Part shown: positions 21,720 to 32,460 of the stretch, piece by piece
How the letters are laid out: each line of letters opens with the position of its first letter
Position numbering within the stretch: the first letter of the stretch is position 1
DNA from: Solanum dulcamara
Lineage: Eukaryota; Streptophyta; Magnoliopsida; Solanales; Solanaceae
NCBI RefSeq assembly: GCF_947179165.1
Contig: NC_077239.1
Location: forward strand, 31,634,134-31,698,133
Direction of reading: 5' to 3'
Length of the DNA stretch: 64,000 nt
Notes under the pieces: generated by a model
The model's input: the letters and a program-made list of their open reading frames with translations, nothing else
What the model was told of the DNA's origin: nothing
Databases searched by the model: none
Made by a program: the position numbers and the translations under genes

Positions 21720-22160
21720 ACAAAAATATACCTAACTCGAGGAGCATATGTGGATATCTTCCATGCATATTCGCCTCAGTCTCCCAAGTGGACTCCTCAA
21801 CCGGACGATTTTTCCATTAGACCTTCACAGATGCAATCTCTCTTGAGCTCAACTTACCAACCTCCCTATCTAGAATAGCTACAAGCTCCTCCTCATATGA
21901 CATTTTTTTATGAGTAAGAGCAAATCCCAGTGAATAATATAGTTTTCATCATCATAATAATTCTTTAGCATAGACACATGAAACACTAGGTACACTCCGG
22001 ATAAACCTAGAGATAAAGCCATTTCATAGGCCACCTCTCCAACATGCTTAAGAACTTCAAACGGCGAAATATACTTCAGACTGAGCTTACCTCGCTTACC
22101 GAATCTCACTACACCCTTTATGGGTGAAACCTTCAACAATATTTGCTCTCCCTCCATAAA
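21720..22160 (-). pseudogene. integrase C-terminus and chromodomain of B
   Basis: 21879-22157 is open and reads QILLKVSPIKGVVRFGKRGK, LSLKYISPFEVLKHVGEVAY and VYLVFHVSMLKNY. The following minus-strand bases give EELVAILDREVGKLSSREIA, SVKV, a stop, WKNRPVEESTWETEANM and YPHM, a clear chromodomain with a single stop in it. This block directs chromovirus integrase to chromatin in intact elements. Confidence 0.88.
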
Positions 22161-22960
22161 CTCTATTTCCCCGACCTTTCGATCTACATAATCCTTCTGC
22201 CTGCTCTGAGCTACTAGAAGCTTCTCCTAAATAAATTTCACCTTCTCTAATGAATCCCTCAAAAGATCAGTACCCCAAGGTTTCACCTCAAATATATCAA
22301 ACCAACCAATTAGAGACCTACGTATCCTCTCATACAATGTCTCAAATGGATCCATATCACTACTCGAACGATAACTATTATTATATGAAAACTCTGCCAA
22401 GGGTAATAATTGATCCCAATGACCACCAAAATCTACCACGCATGCACAAATCATATCCTCTAGAATTTGATTTTTTCACTCGAAAACCCATCGGTCTGAG
22501 GATAAAATGCGGTACTAAGATTCAATCTAATACCTAACTCTGCCTGCAAGGTCCTCCAAATATTAGAAGTAAATTGCGTACCTCTATCTTATATGATGGA
22601 AATTGGAACCCTATGCAATCAAAAAATCTCGTAGATATAGAGTTTGGCTAACTTCTCTACATTTTAAGTCACCTTGGCTAGATGAAGTGGGCAAACTTAG
22701 TTAACCTGTCAGCAATCACCCATATCGCATCAAACTTACCCACTATCTTTGGAAGACCAACCACAAAATCCATTGCAATCCTTTTCCACTTATATTCGTG
22801 TATGGACATTCTTTGAAGTATCCCTCCAGGTCTTTGGTGAGCATATTTTACCTGCTGACAATTCGGAAATGTTGGTTCAGATCACGATACATCTTGGTTG
22901 CACCAGGATGTATAGAGTACCTCAAACTGTAAGCCTCTGCAAGAATAATGTAAATCAAAT
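22161..22960 (-). pseudogene. integrase catalytic core of B
   Basis: 22227-22454 reads VVDFGGHWDQLLPLAEFSYN followed by NSYRSSSDMDPFETLYE, the third-residue end of the DDE core. Further right, minus-strand motifs near 22450-22750 fit the rest of the core (AIWVIADRLTKFAHF type) but with stops and frameshifts. The H2C2 finger region falls in the duplicated segment at 22811-23160. Confidence 0.8.
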
Positions 22961-23160
22961 CATTCTCTGAAGTATCTCTCCAGGTCTTTAGGTGAGCATA
23001 TTTTACCTGCTAACAATTCGGACAATGGTAAATAGAATCAATAATGTCTCACATCATTCTACTCCACCAATAATGTTGGTTCAGATTACGATACATCTTG
23101 GTTGCATAGGATGTATAGAGTACCTCGAACTGTAAGCCTCTACAAGAATAATCTGAATCA
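22811..23160 (-). repeat. tandem duplication in the integrase of B
   Basis: TCTTTGAAGTATCCCTCCAG at 22811 recurs as TCTCTGAAGTATCTCTCCAG at 22967. The order GTGAGCATATTTTACCTGCT, GTTGGTTCAGAT, ATACATCTTGGTTGCA, GTAAGCCTCT follows in both. Copy 1 lacks about 50 bp present in copy 2. It disrupts the zinc-finger part of integrase. Confidence 0.85.
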
Positions 23161-25199
23161 AATTATCATATACCTCATGCAAAAACTTAGAGAGATTCTT
23201 GGTCACTCCAATAATTTTGTATACTATGATTATAAAACCTTTATTTACCATCAAGTGTCTAAGTAACGCAACACAACTGTTTATGTAGTCCTATCAACAG
23301 AGTAATTTCAATCCCCTTTAAATTCTCAATAACTATGTAGAACTATAGGTCCATACCGTAGCGCCCCTATAAGTCATCTACCATAATTAAAATAATCCAA
23401 ACCAATATAAAAACACAACATGTTCCACACATCACTGCTTGTCACTCAAATCAAAAACTAAACTTTATAAGAGTCGCTGATAAACCCCTAGTAAGTGTAT
23501 GCCGAACTAGGTCACATTGCATGGTCACATCTGAACTCGAAGGAAAAAATCCATACAACCTTCAACTCCGAACTAAGGGTCTGTACAAATGTATTATTCC
23601 TTCACTTTCCTAGATTCTTCCCATGATGCAAATTTCAAATACCTTGAACTCTTTAATATACCAGGCTTTTATTCCTTTCTCTAACTCGTTTACCAATCTT
23701 ATCCTTTGACCAACAACCTATGATATTTTACCTCATCCTTTAAACCAAAAATTTAAGTGAAATCCTCCTTTAGGTCCTTTAACAATCAAAAGTAACCAAA
23801 TTTATGATCTGAGCCATGCACAAGTCTTTTTAAATGCTCAATACCCGATAGAATTGATCATTTCTTACCTAATCACTCCATACCTTGAGAAAACATACTA
23901 CCATGAACGTAGACTCATAATGAAAAACATGAATTCTAATTCCAACTGTATCAACTAATTCCCTTATCTATTAACATTAGCTCATACCTTGAAGATCTTT
24001 ATCAATTCATGTATCTTAGCGTACCATTGATCGCCTCTCCATCGATCGGACTATATCCTTTATGAAAAACTCAATTGTACCAGTTACCAAACTCGAAAGA
24101 AGAAAAGAACTTATCATCACACTCAAGCAAAACACCTGTAGGCTTCTTTCTCAATTCTTATCGAACATTTTTTGACCCATATAAATGACATATAACACTA
24201 TCACCATAACCAGAGCAAAATTGATTGCACCATGTGTCTATTAATCCAAATCTCTACACTATCTGAAGATACATCTTTGTCCTTGCAATCAGAGTAGCTA
24301 TCCTTCTTCTTGCCTCCTTCCGAAGGTTAAACTACATCCCATTAATTTCTTCCATTTATGACTCTAATTCCTTTCAATTTTATTTGAGTGGTGTTTTAAC
24401 ACATTCTATAACTTTCCATACTACCACGCTACTCACCAAATAGTAAAAAACCAAAACCTTAGGTACACGCAAGTCATTATTACCATACCGAATCTATTTA
24501 ACCGAATATTCTTATCATATAGTTGTATCACAATCATAATCTATTATGAACTCTTATTACCATCATACTCCATATCCCTTTCCATCACTCCAAGTCAACC
24601 ATTTCATCGACATAACACCTCAAATCTAGCTATACCAACCAAATTCCAAGGACTAACCCAATTTTATATGCACGTTCTTACTAAAATCTTCAATTGAATG
24701 TACCCAAGTTTACTCGTTGGGATTTTCTTTACCTATAATATTCTCATTCCTATATCAATCTATTTCCATGGAGCTTACGATGAAATAATCGGTCCTCATT
24801 TAGAATTCTTGGGATAAACTCAATAACATAAACACATTAATCGTATCAAAGATCCACCACTAAAATCTTCCTTATAAATAATGCTTAGCCCAAGCGTCCA
24901 TAGTAACAAACTAGTTGGTTTCTCAACTGTGAATGCAACATTGAATCTCATTATATGAGCATGTGATACAACTGATAAATCCTTAAGTAGTTAGTATTCG
25001 TGCTTGACAATCGATGTATCCATTTCCATATACCATTAGTACCACACCATGAAAGTTCATTAGATCCATCACCAGAACACATTATACCTATCGAGAAGAT
25101 CGTACCCAAATGGCCCCCATATTTCTACCCATTGAATAACTATAGAACATTACCAAATCTTATCTGTTTCATCTCTATCCCAAATGATATGCATTCTTT
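23161..25199 (-). other. unassigned internal region of B (no RT seen)
   Basis: By position this should hold protease, RT and RNase H. I looked for the minus-strand signatures ([36 protein letters not shown]) and found none. Either it has decayed beyond recognition or the copy belongs to a non-autonomous derivative. Confidence 0.45.
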
Positions 25200-26200
25200 T
25201 GTAGATTAGGTCACTAGCAGAAGTAACACAATTCATAACTCTAACCAAGTAAGCATCGATATCGTTTTAGTAATCGTATCATGATTCTCTTTGATATAAT
25301 AAAAACTCAATCTATGAAACCGCAGTAGAGATTCTGGCCTCAATACTTTCAGAAAATGACAAAATCTACTCTTCTAGATTGAAACAAAGCTGAGTAGCAT
25401 ATTTGGATAAGGCACGAAACCTGGCCTCATAGGATGCAAGAAATATCTTCCCTTGATATATATTCAAGAACTCATCTCTCCTCTTGTCCCTCAAGGTTTA
25501 GGTGATATACTTCTCCCTAAAAAAAGTTAGAAAACGCCGCCTAAGTCATATAGAACCTCTAAGAACACTATAAAACAATGTTAGATGAGTAGTTATAATT
25601 GTAAACAACCCTTAAGAGCGATAGAACTAAACTCGATGGTCCATACATTCAATCACACATAGTCGGAATGTGAACCCAACGACTATATGAATTTTAAGAC
25701 TGTCAGATAAATATAAGTATTCATAGTAGCTTTTCTATATATTCCCATAAGCAAAGTGGTGCTTGTAGAACCATTAGTATACTTCAACTATCCCAAACAA
25801 CACAAAATGTACCATAACTCGCCTAAGTCTACCCAAGGATGCACCCTACCAATATAATAATCACAGGACCAGTACATCTGGTCCACCACTAAGGAATCAC
25901 TAAATATATGGAAACATACAAGGGCATATGTAGCAAATCATAATCCAAGCTATATTTGAAATGAAGTAGATGGTCACATAAGAATGTACAGAACCAAGGT
26001 CAAATAACACAAGACACTCCTTAGATTTTTAGCTACCCATAATTAACCAGTTTGGTCCCTCTCACAATCGTACATATATTTCATTTATCAAATTCCACTT
26101 ACTCCTTCCATTACTCAACTTTAGTACCAGCTTTAACGAATGGCTTAGTAGTTATTGTTTCTCTTGTTCTGATCATATGCAAAAATAGAGTGAAGAAGGA
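25200..26200 (-). pseudogene. gag of B, remnant
   Basis: The minus strand near 25330-25480 reads EARFRALSKYATQLCFNLEE, a typical gypsy gag segment. The 5' leader near 26200-26380 holds GAGAAGCTATGGGACCT, and the usual start region is at about 26180. The rest is broken by stops. Confidence 0.6.
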
Positions 26201-26378
26201 CATATACTAATTTGGATCACCTAGATACCAATTGGATTCAAATAATATCACAAAATAAAGAAGGAATGAAGTTTTCCTAAGGTCCCATAGCTTCTCAAAG
26301 AAAAGTAAAGGCGTCCCTATACCGTTCCGCAAGACTTTATTAGATCTGTCCTTGTGTCATGAGATCACCGAACCTAAG

Positions 26379-26391
26379 GCTCTGAGACCAA
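26379..26391 (-). other. primer-binding site of B
   Basis: On the minus strand TTGGTCTCAGAGC, one base from TTGGTATCAGAGC (initiator tRNA-Met type), three bases from the LTR border. Confidence 0.85.
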
Positions 26392-27021
26392 GTTTGCACG
26401 ACCCAAAATGGGCCATGAGAGGCACCCACACTTAACTTCCTAGGTGGGAGAACCAATGATACAAAATCCAACTTATATTAGCGACTTAACTTATAAAATA
26501 CGATAATAATGCGGAAGCTTAAACTTATGAAAGTAAGAAATAACAAAAGCCACTAAAGTCTATTACATAACATTCCCCAAAATCTGAAAATAATCACATC
26601 AAGGACGTCTAATCTTAAAATACCAAGTCTAAGAGAATCTAACATGAGCTAAGAGTAATAGCTTACCTTAGAACCCGATGTACCGGAGACTGTCTAGAGC
26701 TGAGGGAGAGTCAAATTTGATGGTACACTCGATGCACTCCACAAAATAAAATAAATAAAAATATAAATAGGGGTCAGTACGGGGCAACATGTATTGAGTA
26801 GGTATCATCACCCGACTAAAAATAGAAATCAACCATAGCACTTAACATGTGGCAAACAACAAGTTCAAGATCAAGTGACAATACAATGAAACAATTTCAT
26901 AATCAGTCAAGAATAAACATGAGGACTAAGGCCTCCACACCACAGTCTCTTGGAAAATTGAGTAATTTGAGATTGGTTAGTATTAAGTTATTTAATTTAT
27001 TTTTCTTTAATATTATTATAC

Positions 27022-27275
27022 CGGAACGTGATACCCGATCCAAATACAATGTGTCGATTTCATGACACCCAATCCAAATATATAGTGTCAGTTTGTGACA
27101 CCCGATTAAAATATATCCTGCCGGCTCATGGAACCTGATCCCATTTATATCGTGTCGGTTCGTGACACCCGATCCAAATATATCGTGCAACCTCATGGAA
27201 CCCAATCCCATATATATGGTGTCGTCTCATGACACCCGATCCAAATATATCATGTAGAAATATGACACCGTATCC
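27022..27275. repeat. 33-bp minisatellite of GTGTC/GACAC hairpins (B, 5' LTR)
   Basis: Counterpart of 20535-20815, with about seven units. Confidence 0.8.
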
Positions 27276-27485
27276 AATAATATAATTAATTTATCATTCT
27301 TTATTATCACATTTTACTTCATTAACAATATTTCATCAAGCCTTCTTTATTCAAGACATCACTTTTGATAAGACAAGTTCAAGATTATAGATTTGATGGT
27401 CTTGGGATTACAGACCAATCACAACAACATATCAATCATCCAAACCACAATAATTAAATGCATAGAAAACTTCACAACATTACTC

Positions 27486-28012
27486 AATTCAACTGAAAAA
27501 ATAATACTCAATTCACAATAAGTTAGGGATATTTTTTACTTTTAATACATAATAATTTTGGAAAAGAAAAGAAAAAGAAAAAGACAAGGGTTTGGGGCGT
27601 CGAACGAAATAGGAACAAAACTTACCTGGCGGACAAACGGAAGAGGAGTACAACTTCAAGTATAACCTCACTCAATTCGTATATTCATGAATACTGGTAG
27701 GGTCATATTATTGTATTGTAATGTTTGATAAAGAGAGAGGAGTAATTGAATTAAAAAGTGGAAATTAGTGTATATGCAGTGATGACTTTAGATTGGGCGA
27801 CAATATATGTGTGGTTATATGAATGTAATAATTACAAAATAATTGGCTAATAATTAATTAAATTAGTTATCTAAATTTAACCCTTAACTAAATAACCGTA
27901 GTTATCGAATAGTCCAAAATAACTATGTGAAGTTTTCTATGCATTAATTAAATTAGTTATCTAAATTTAACCCTTAACTAAATAACCGTAGTTATCGAAT
28001 AGTCCAAAATAA
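27486..28012. repeat. inversion, filler and duplication inside the 5' LTR of B
   Basis: 27486-27524 is nearly identical to 28641-28676, which lies outside the element in the CACTA repeats. About 27519-27849 is the reverse complement of 21132-21462 in the other LTR. 27853-27925 returns to direct orientation, 27926-27943 is the reverse complement of the GCATAGAAAACTTCAC block near 27470, and 27944-28012 repeats the direct block. Confidence 0.85.
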
Positions 28013-28087
28013 CTATTAAAAATTTATGGAATGAGTCTTTTATGAATAAAAGATCTAGTACTCAAAATAATTTAATGGGTGTTTACA

Positions 28088-28092
28088 AGGTA
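28088..28092. other. target-site duplication of B, right copy (AGGTA)
   Basis: Matches 19855-19859 exactly. Confidence 0.95.
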
Positions 28093-28340
28093 TCTAAAGT
28101 TTAAGTTCATGACACCATGGAGTTCTAAGTTCTAATTACTTCTAAAGTATTAAGTTCAAAATTTATAATTCCTAAAATTCAACTTTTAAGTTCTAATTAG
28201 TTTTAAATTTCAAAAATCATACAATTTAATATTTTTCTAAGTTCAACTTTCAAACATCGTATATTCAAGCATTTCTATGCTAAAAAATTTCATGATTTCT
28301 AACATCTAACTTCTAATTATTTCTTAAATCTAACTTTTAA
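28093..28340. repeat. AT-rich low-complexity region, right half
   Basis: Continues the AAGTTCAA-type DNA interrupted by B at 19859. No gene seen. Confidence 0.55.
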
Positions 28341-28915
28341 CTTCAAAAATACTTCAATTCCAACTAAAAAACACCCAATTTATAATCCAATTCGAAAAAC
28401 CTCAATTCAAACTAAAACCCTAAAATCTTCATTCACTAATTCACAATTAAATATACAAATTAACTATTTTAATAACATTCTAACTTCAAAAATACTTCAA
28501 TTCCAACTCAAAATACTTAATTCATAATATATTTCAAAAAAACTCAATTCAAACTGAAGCCCTAGAATCTTCATTCACTAATTCACAATTAAATATACAA
28601 ACTAACTATGTTAATAATATTCTAACTTCAAAAATACTTCAATTCAACTAAAAAAATAATACTCAATTCACAATCTAATTCAAAAAACATCAATTCAAAC
28701 TAAAACCCTAAAATCTTCATTCACAAATTTATAATTAAATATACAAACTAACTATGTTAGTAACATTCTAACTTCCAAAATACTTCAATTCCAGCTTAAA
28801 AACACTCAATTCACAATCTAGTTCAAAAAATCTCAATTCAAAATAAATCCCTAAAATCAAAACTATAACTTCATTCACGAATTCAAAATTAAATATTCAA
28901 ATTAACTATTATAAT
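28341..28915. repeat. 143-bp tandem repeat, 4 copies
   Basis: Units begin with CTTCAAAAATACTTCAATTC at 28341, 28484, 28626 and (CTTCCAAAATACTTCAATTC) 28772. Each continues with CAATTCAAACTAAAACCCTA, ATCTTCATTCAC and an AATATACAAACTAACTATGT block. Spacings are 143, 142 and 146 bp. They lie in the upstream region of the CACTA transposase. Confidence 0.9.
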
Positions 28916-29138
28916 AGCAAAAATTCAACAAACTAAATGAAATAAACTAACAAACAAATCAAAAAAAGTGAAATTACAAAAAAAGTAAAACCCTAGCTAA
29001 CCTTAACAAGGAGAGAAAGAGGGGATGGTTTAGAGAGAAGAAAGAGAAGCGACACAGCGGGGGGAAGCACTGGGAAGACGACAGCAAGGGAGGTAGACGA
29101 CAGCGAGCGTGGGGTTGGTGGGACTTCTACAGCGAGGA

Positions 29139-29143
<5 letters not shown>
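28916..29143. other. upstream/leader region of the CACTA element
   Basis: Purine-rich on the plus strand (pyrimidine-rich on the minus strand), which would suit a transcribed leader for the minus-strand transposase. The 72-codon minus-strand frame at 28993-29211 runs through the GA microsatellite and looks accidental. Confidence 0.35.

Positions 29144-29169
<26 letters not shown>
29144..29169. repeat. (GA)n microsatellite
   Basis: About 13 GA units (CT on the minus strand). CT tracts are common in plant 5' leaders; here it precedes the CACTA transposase. Confidence 0.95.
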
Positions 29170-29174
<5 letters not shown>

Positions 29175-29219
29175 AATTACAAAAATGGGAAAATTTCTGC
29201 ATGCTTATCAAATATTTTG

Positions 29220-29643
29220 TAGAAAGTGACGGACTCCGTCACTTTTATAAGAAATATTTGACCAGACTTTGAGCAAAAAAGCAACGGACTAAGCGACGCA
29301 GTTCGTTGCTATTTTTAAATAGTTGACCAAATTATTTTAACCAAAAGAGGCAAACTAACACACACTGCCTGCCACTAATTTTTTTTTAAAATAAAAAATA
29401 AAAAATAATATAAAATGATGGACTGGGTCGTTACTTATATTAAAAAATTAATTATTAATTATATATATATATTTGGCGCAAACATACGCCAAAAAAATGA
29501 CGGACTAACACACGCTGTCCATCAGTTTTTATAAAAACAAATTAAAATAAAGCGTTGGACAATGTCGCAAATGCTGTCACTTTTTGCAATGACGCCATCC
29601 ATTTTTTGCTTCTCTATCTTTTTTACCCCTATTTTTAATAGTG
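29220..29643 (-). repeat. CACTA 5' terminal region with subterminal palindromes
   Basis: Ends (minus strand) with CACTATTAAAAATAGGGG. Subterminal motifs: a perfect 17-bp palindrome GTGACGGACTCCGTCAC at 29226-29242; an inverted repeat with arms AGCAACGGACT/AGTTCGTTGCT at 29280-29310; and further related motifs near 29400, 29500-29525 (GACGGACTAACACACGCTGT) and 29552-29582 (AGCGTTGG...GCTGTCACT). Such repeats are the binding sites of CACTA transposases. The base triplet after the end is AAT, a possible 3-bp target duplication whose partner is not in view. Confidence 0.8.
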
Positions 29644-30450
29644 AATTGTGACCGAATTAAGAACTTTGTGGGCCCCTTGGTCGTAGCTTTTGAGTCCCAT
29701 TTGTGCTTGATTGGGCTGCTGATTTCAGCTCCACTTAAGGGAGAAATTGACCTCCTTTTGGGCAAATTTTTAGTCTTTTTTCTGCACCACTTTGAACTTT
29801 TTCGAAGCTAAACTTTGCACCCCAATATTCCTCCTTTTGGACTTAAATTTGGTCCGCTAAATAGTTGTAGCATCTAGAGAATTTATCTTCCTTAGGCTTG
29901 ATCTCTTCTTTCCCAACAAGACACCTTTGGAGCAATGATTGAAGCCCATTGATCTAATCATTAAACTCATTGATTTGAGATCTTATTATGGGCCTGCTTG
30001 GAGCTTCTAAAGCTTCATCATTTTCCTTCAATGGAGTAGATCCTCCTTGGATACTATCATTCCCCTCTTCTTGAAGAGAATTCGTCCTCAAATTTAAATC
30101 TTCATCAAAATGGAAATGATTAGAAGTATTAAAAGTCGCACTAACATGGAACTCACTATGAAAATCAAGTTTATAAGCATTGTCTCTAATATTTTCAAGG
30201 ACTTTGTATGGACCACTTCATATAGGATCTAGCTTGGTCTTTCTTTTTGAAGGAAATCTTTCCTTTCTCATATGAACCCAAACCAAGCCCCATGTTTAAA
30301 AGCAACTTATTTTCTTCCTTTATTCCTTCGCAATGCAACTTTCTGATTCTTCTTTTAAATTCCAAGGCTTGTTTTGTTTATGAATCTTCTTCATCATATC
30401 AACCTTCTTCTTACCATCAAGAATAGAAATATTATTAGTAGGCAAAGGCA
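29644..30450 (-). pseudogene. integrase C-terminus of G
   Basis: On the minus strand: GLVWVHMRKERFPSKRKTKL, a stop, GPYKVLENIRDNAYKLDF, EFHVSATFNTSNHF, LRTNSLQEEGND and EAPSRPITRSQ. This is the GPY/F module and tail of a CRM-like integrase. It runs into the CACTA terminus at 29643, so the last part of the gene and the 3' LTR of G are displaced out of view. Confidence 0.8.
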
Positions 30451-31110
30451 ATAAAACAAGGGGGTAAAGGGATTGAATCCATATGCAGCTTCGAAAAGAG
30501 TCTTACTAGTAAAAGAACTGAAGGTCCTATTATAAGCAAATTCCACAATAAGTAACTAATCTTCCCAAGAAGTTAACTTTCCTTTCAAAACAACCCTTAA
30601 CATGTTCCCTAAATTTCTAGTAACAACTTCCATTTTTCCATTAGTTTGTTGGTGACAAGATGTAAAAAATAGCAATTTAGTTCCCAACTTTTCCCACAGA
30701 AATTCTCCAATAGTGACTTAAGCACATGGCATCCCTATCACAAACAATAATTCTAGGTATTCCATGCAATTTAACCATTTTCTTTACAAAAAAGTCAGCT
30801 AGATGAGATGCATCATTAGTCTTTTTACATAGGATAATATGAGCCACATGAGAAAATCTATCTATTATCCTAGCTCCAATATTAAATTCACAGAGTATCA
30901 ATCTAAGGGGAATTAGAAACAGGTATAGGAGTATAAAGATCGTCCGATAATGTTCTAGACTTAGCTTGTTTAAATTCAAGTCAATAATAACACACTTTTT
31001 CAATAGTCCTTCTCATGCTAGGCCAATAAAAATATTCAGAAAGTATTTCCAGAGTTTTGGATGCATCAAAATGTCCCATTAGCCATCCACTGTGTGCTTT
31101 CCTAACAAAT
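30451..31110 (-). pseudogene. integrase core of G
   Basis: 30677-31003 is open and contains IDRFSHVAHIILCKKTNDAS followed by HLADFFVKKMVKLHGIPRII and VCDRD, the middle of the integrase core with the second aspartate (usual form SDRD). Flanking stretches on both sides keep weak similarity with stops. DDE integrase; not functional. Confidence 0.8.
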
Positions 31111-31780
31111 AGTTCAGGCAATGAGTAGAGTAGTTAGAAACACATAATTTATTTTTCTGGAATGAAAATTCATCTTGAAGATTAAATTTCTCAAAATGAT
31201 CCAACTTACATTAAGCAAAAATCTCACCAAAATTAGAAACATTAGCATTGAAACAAGTAACTTGATTTGGTCAAAGCCCAACAACTTTGAAGTAAGAGTA
31301 GAGATAAAAATATATCTTCTTGAGAGCGCATCAACAACTACATTCTCCTTTCCTTGTTTGTACGCAATTACATAAGGAAAATTTTCAATAAACTTCACCC
31401 ATTAAGCGTGCCTACGTTTAAGTTTACCTTGGATCTTCAAGTACTTTAGTAACTCATGATCAAACTTGACCACAAATTCTCAAGGCCACAAGTAGTGCTG
31501 CCATGTAGCTAACTCCCCTTACCAAAGCATGTAGCTCCTTATCATAACTTGAGTAGTTCAATGTTGCTCCACTTATCTTTTAACTAAATTAGAAAACTAT
31601 CTTGGAGTCTTGAATCAAAATAACACCTATGCTCTTACTAGGTAATAACAAAAGAGGAGTAGAACAAATTTATCCTTCAACAAGTTAAATGCATCATCTT
31701 TTTCTTTCCCCTATAAAATTTTTATCTTTCTTAATAACTTCAGTTAAAGGAACAACAATGGGGTTAAACTCTCATGCAAA
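31111..31780 (-). pseudogene. RNase H of G
   Basis: 31114-31398 reads [20 protein letters not shown] followed by DALSRRY and [12 protein letters not shown], the C-terminal end of RNase H and its link to integrase. Upstream pieces up to 31780 are strongly decayed. Confidence 0.8.
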
Positions 31781-32460
31781 CCTTCTATAGAAACTAGCAA
31801 GTCCATGAAAACTCCTAAATTCAGTTACACTATTAGATTTAGGTTCTTTTATCACATTAATTTTCTCATCATCAACTTCAATTCCCTTAGAATTGACCAC
31901 AAAATCTAAGAAAATCACACGATCCACACAGAAAGTACACTTTTTGAGATTAGAAAATAAGTGATGATTTCAAAGAACTTCAAAAACTTGTTTGAGGTAC
32001 TCTAGGTGTTCATCTAGATTTTGAGAAAAATATCAAGATATTATCAAAATACACCACAACAAATTTTCCATGAAAATGTTAAAAACATGATTCATTAGTC
32101 TCATGGAAGTGCTTGGTGTATTAGTCAAGCCAAAGAGAATAACTAACCACTCATAAAGTCCATATTTGGTCTTTAAAGAAGCTTTTTCGTTCATCTTCAA
32201 GTTTCATATGAATCTGATGGTAACCATTCTTTAGATAAATTTTAGAAATGACTTTGGAACTATACAGTTGGTCCAATATATCATCAAGACGAGGGATAGG
32301 ATGGCGATACTTTACCATTATCTTGTTGATGGCTTGACAATCTATGAACATCCTCTACGTTCTATTATTTTTGGGTACCAATAGGACAGGAATAGAGCAT
32401 GGACTCATTCTCTCTCGAACAAAATCCTTTTCAAGCAATTCTTCAACTTGGCTTTGTAAT
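31781..32460 (-). pseudogene. reverse transcriptase of G
   Basis: 32151-32351 is open: FIDCQAINKIMVKYRHPIPR, LDDILDQLYSSKVISKIYLK and [13 protein letters not shown]. Further left, near 32060, FDNILIF stands where FDDILIYS is expected, so a catalytic aspartate is asparagine. Stops and indels follow. Dead polymerase. Confidence 0.85.

Larger units (their letters stand above)
19860..28087 (-). mobile_element. Ty3/gypsy chromovirus B, two LTRs, minus strand (8.2 kb)
   Basis: LTRs at 19860-21664 (3') and 26395-28087 (5'), perfect AGGTA duplications, and a primer-binding site at 26379-26391. Gag traces lie at 25200-26200 and integrase plus chromodomain at 21720-22950. I found no recognisable RT or RNase H in the 2 kb between them. 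In the outer 325 bases the LTRs differ at about 21 sites by eye, the lowest divergence of the LTR pairs compared. It is inserted in the AT-rich upstream part of the CACTA transposon. Confidence 0.92.
26395..28087 (-). repeat. 5' LTR of B, internally rearranged
   Basis: 1693 bp from TGCACGACCC (two bases of TGTCACG lost) to GGGTGTTTACA. It is collinear with the 3' LTR up to 27485, then holds filler, an inverted block and a duplicated block before becoming collinear again at about 28013. Confidence 0.9.
5046..29643 (-). mobile_element. CACTA (En/Spm) transposon remnant, split by K, A and B
   Basis: The 5' terminus on the minus strand is CACTATTAAAAATAGGGG (ending at 29643 on the plus strand as ...ATAGTG). 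It is followed inward by palindromic subterminal repeats (29226-29582), a CT-rich leader, AT-rich tandem repeats, and then pieces of a TNP2-type transposase (19140-18654, 9134-8600) and a Transposase_24-type domain (6600-5900). Three LTR insertions with clean target duplications interrupt it. When these are mentally removed, the transposase pieces are in the correct order and on the same strand. The 3' terminus is not seen; the left limit given is where element H starts, and the part left of about 5900 is uncertain. The central and C-terminal part of TNP2 is missing at the K site, so the copy was probably already non-autonomous. Confidence 0.75.

Noticed and set aside
28993..29211. 72-codon frame rich in Ser-Leu repeats
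   Set aside because: It translates the GA/CT microsatellite and flanking leader; no gene family match.
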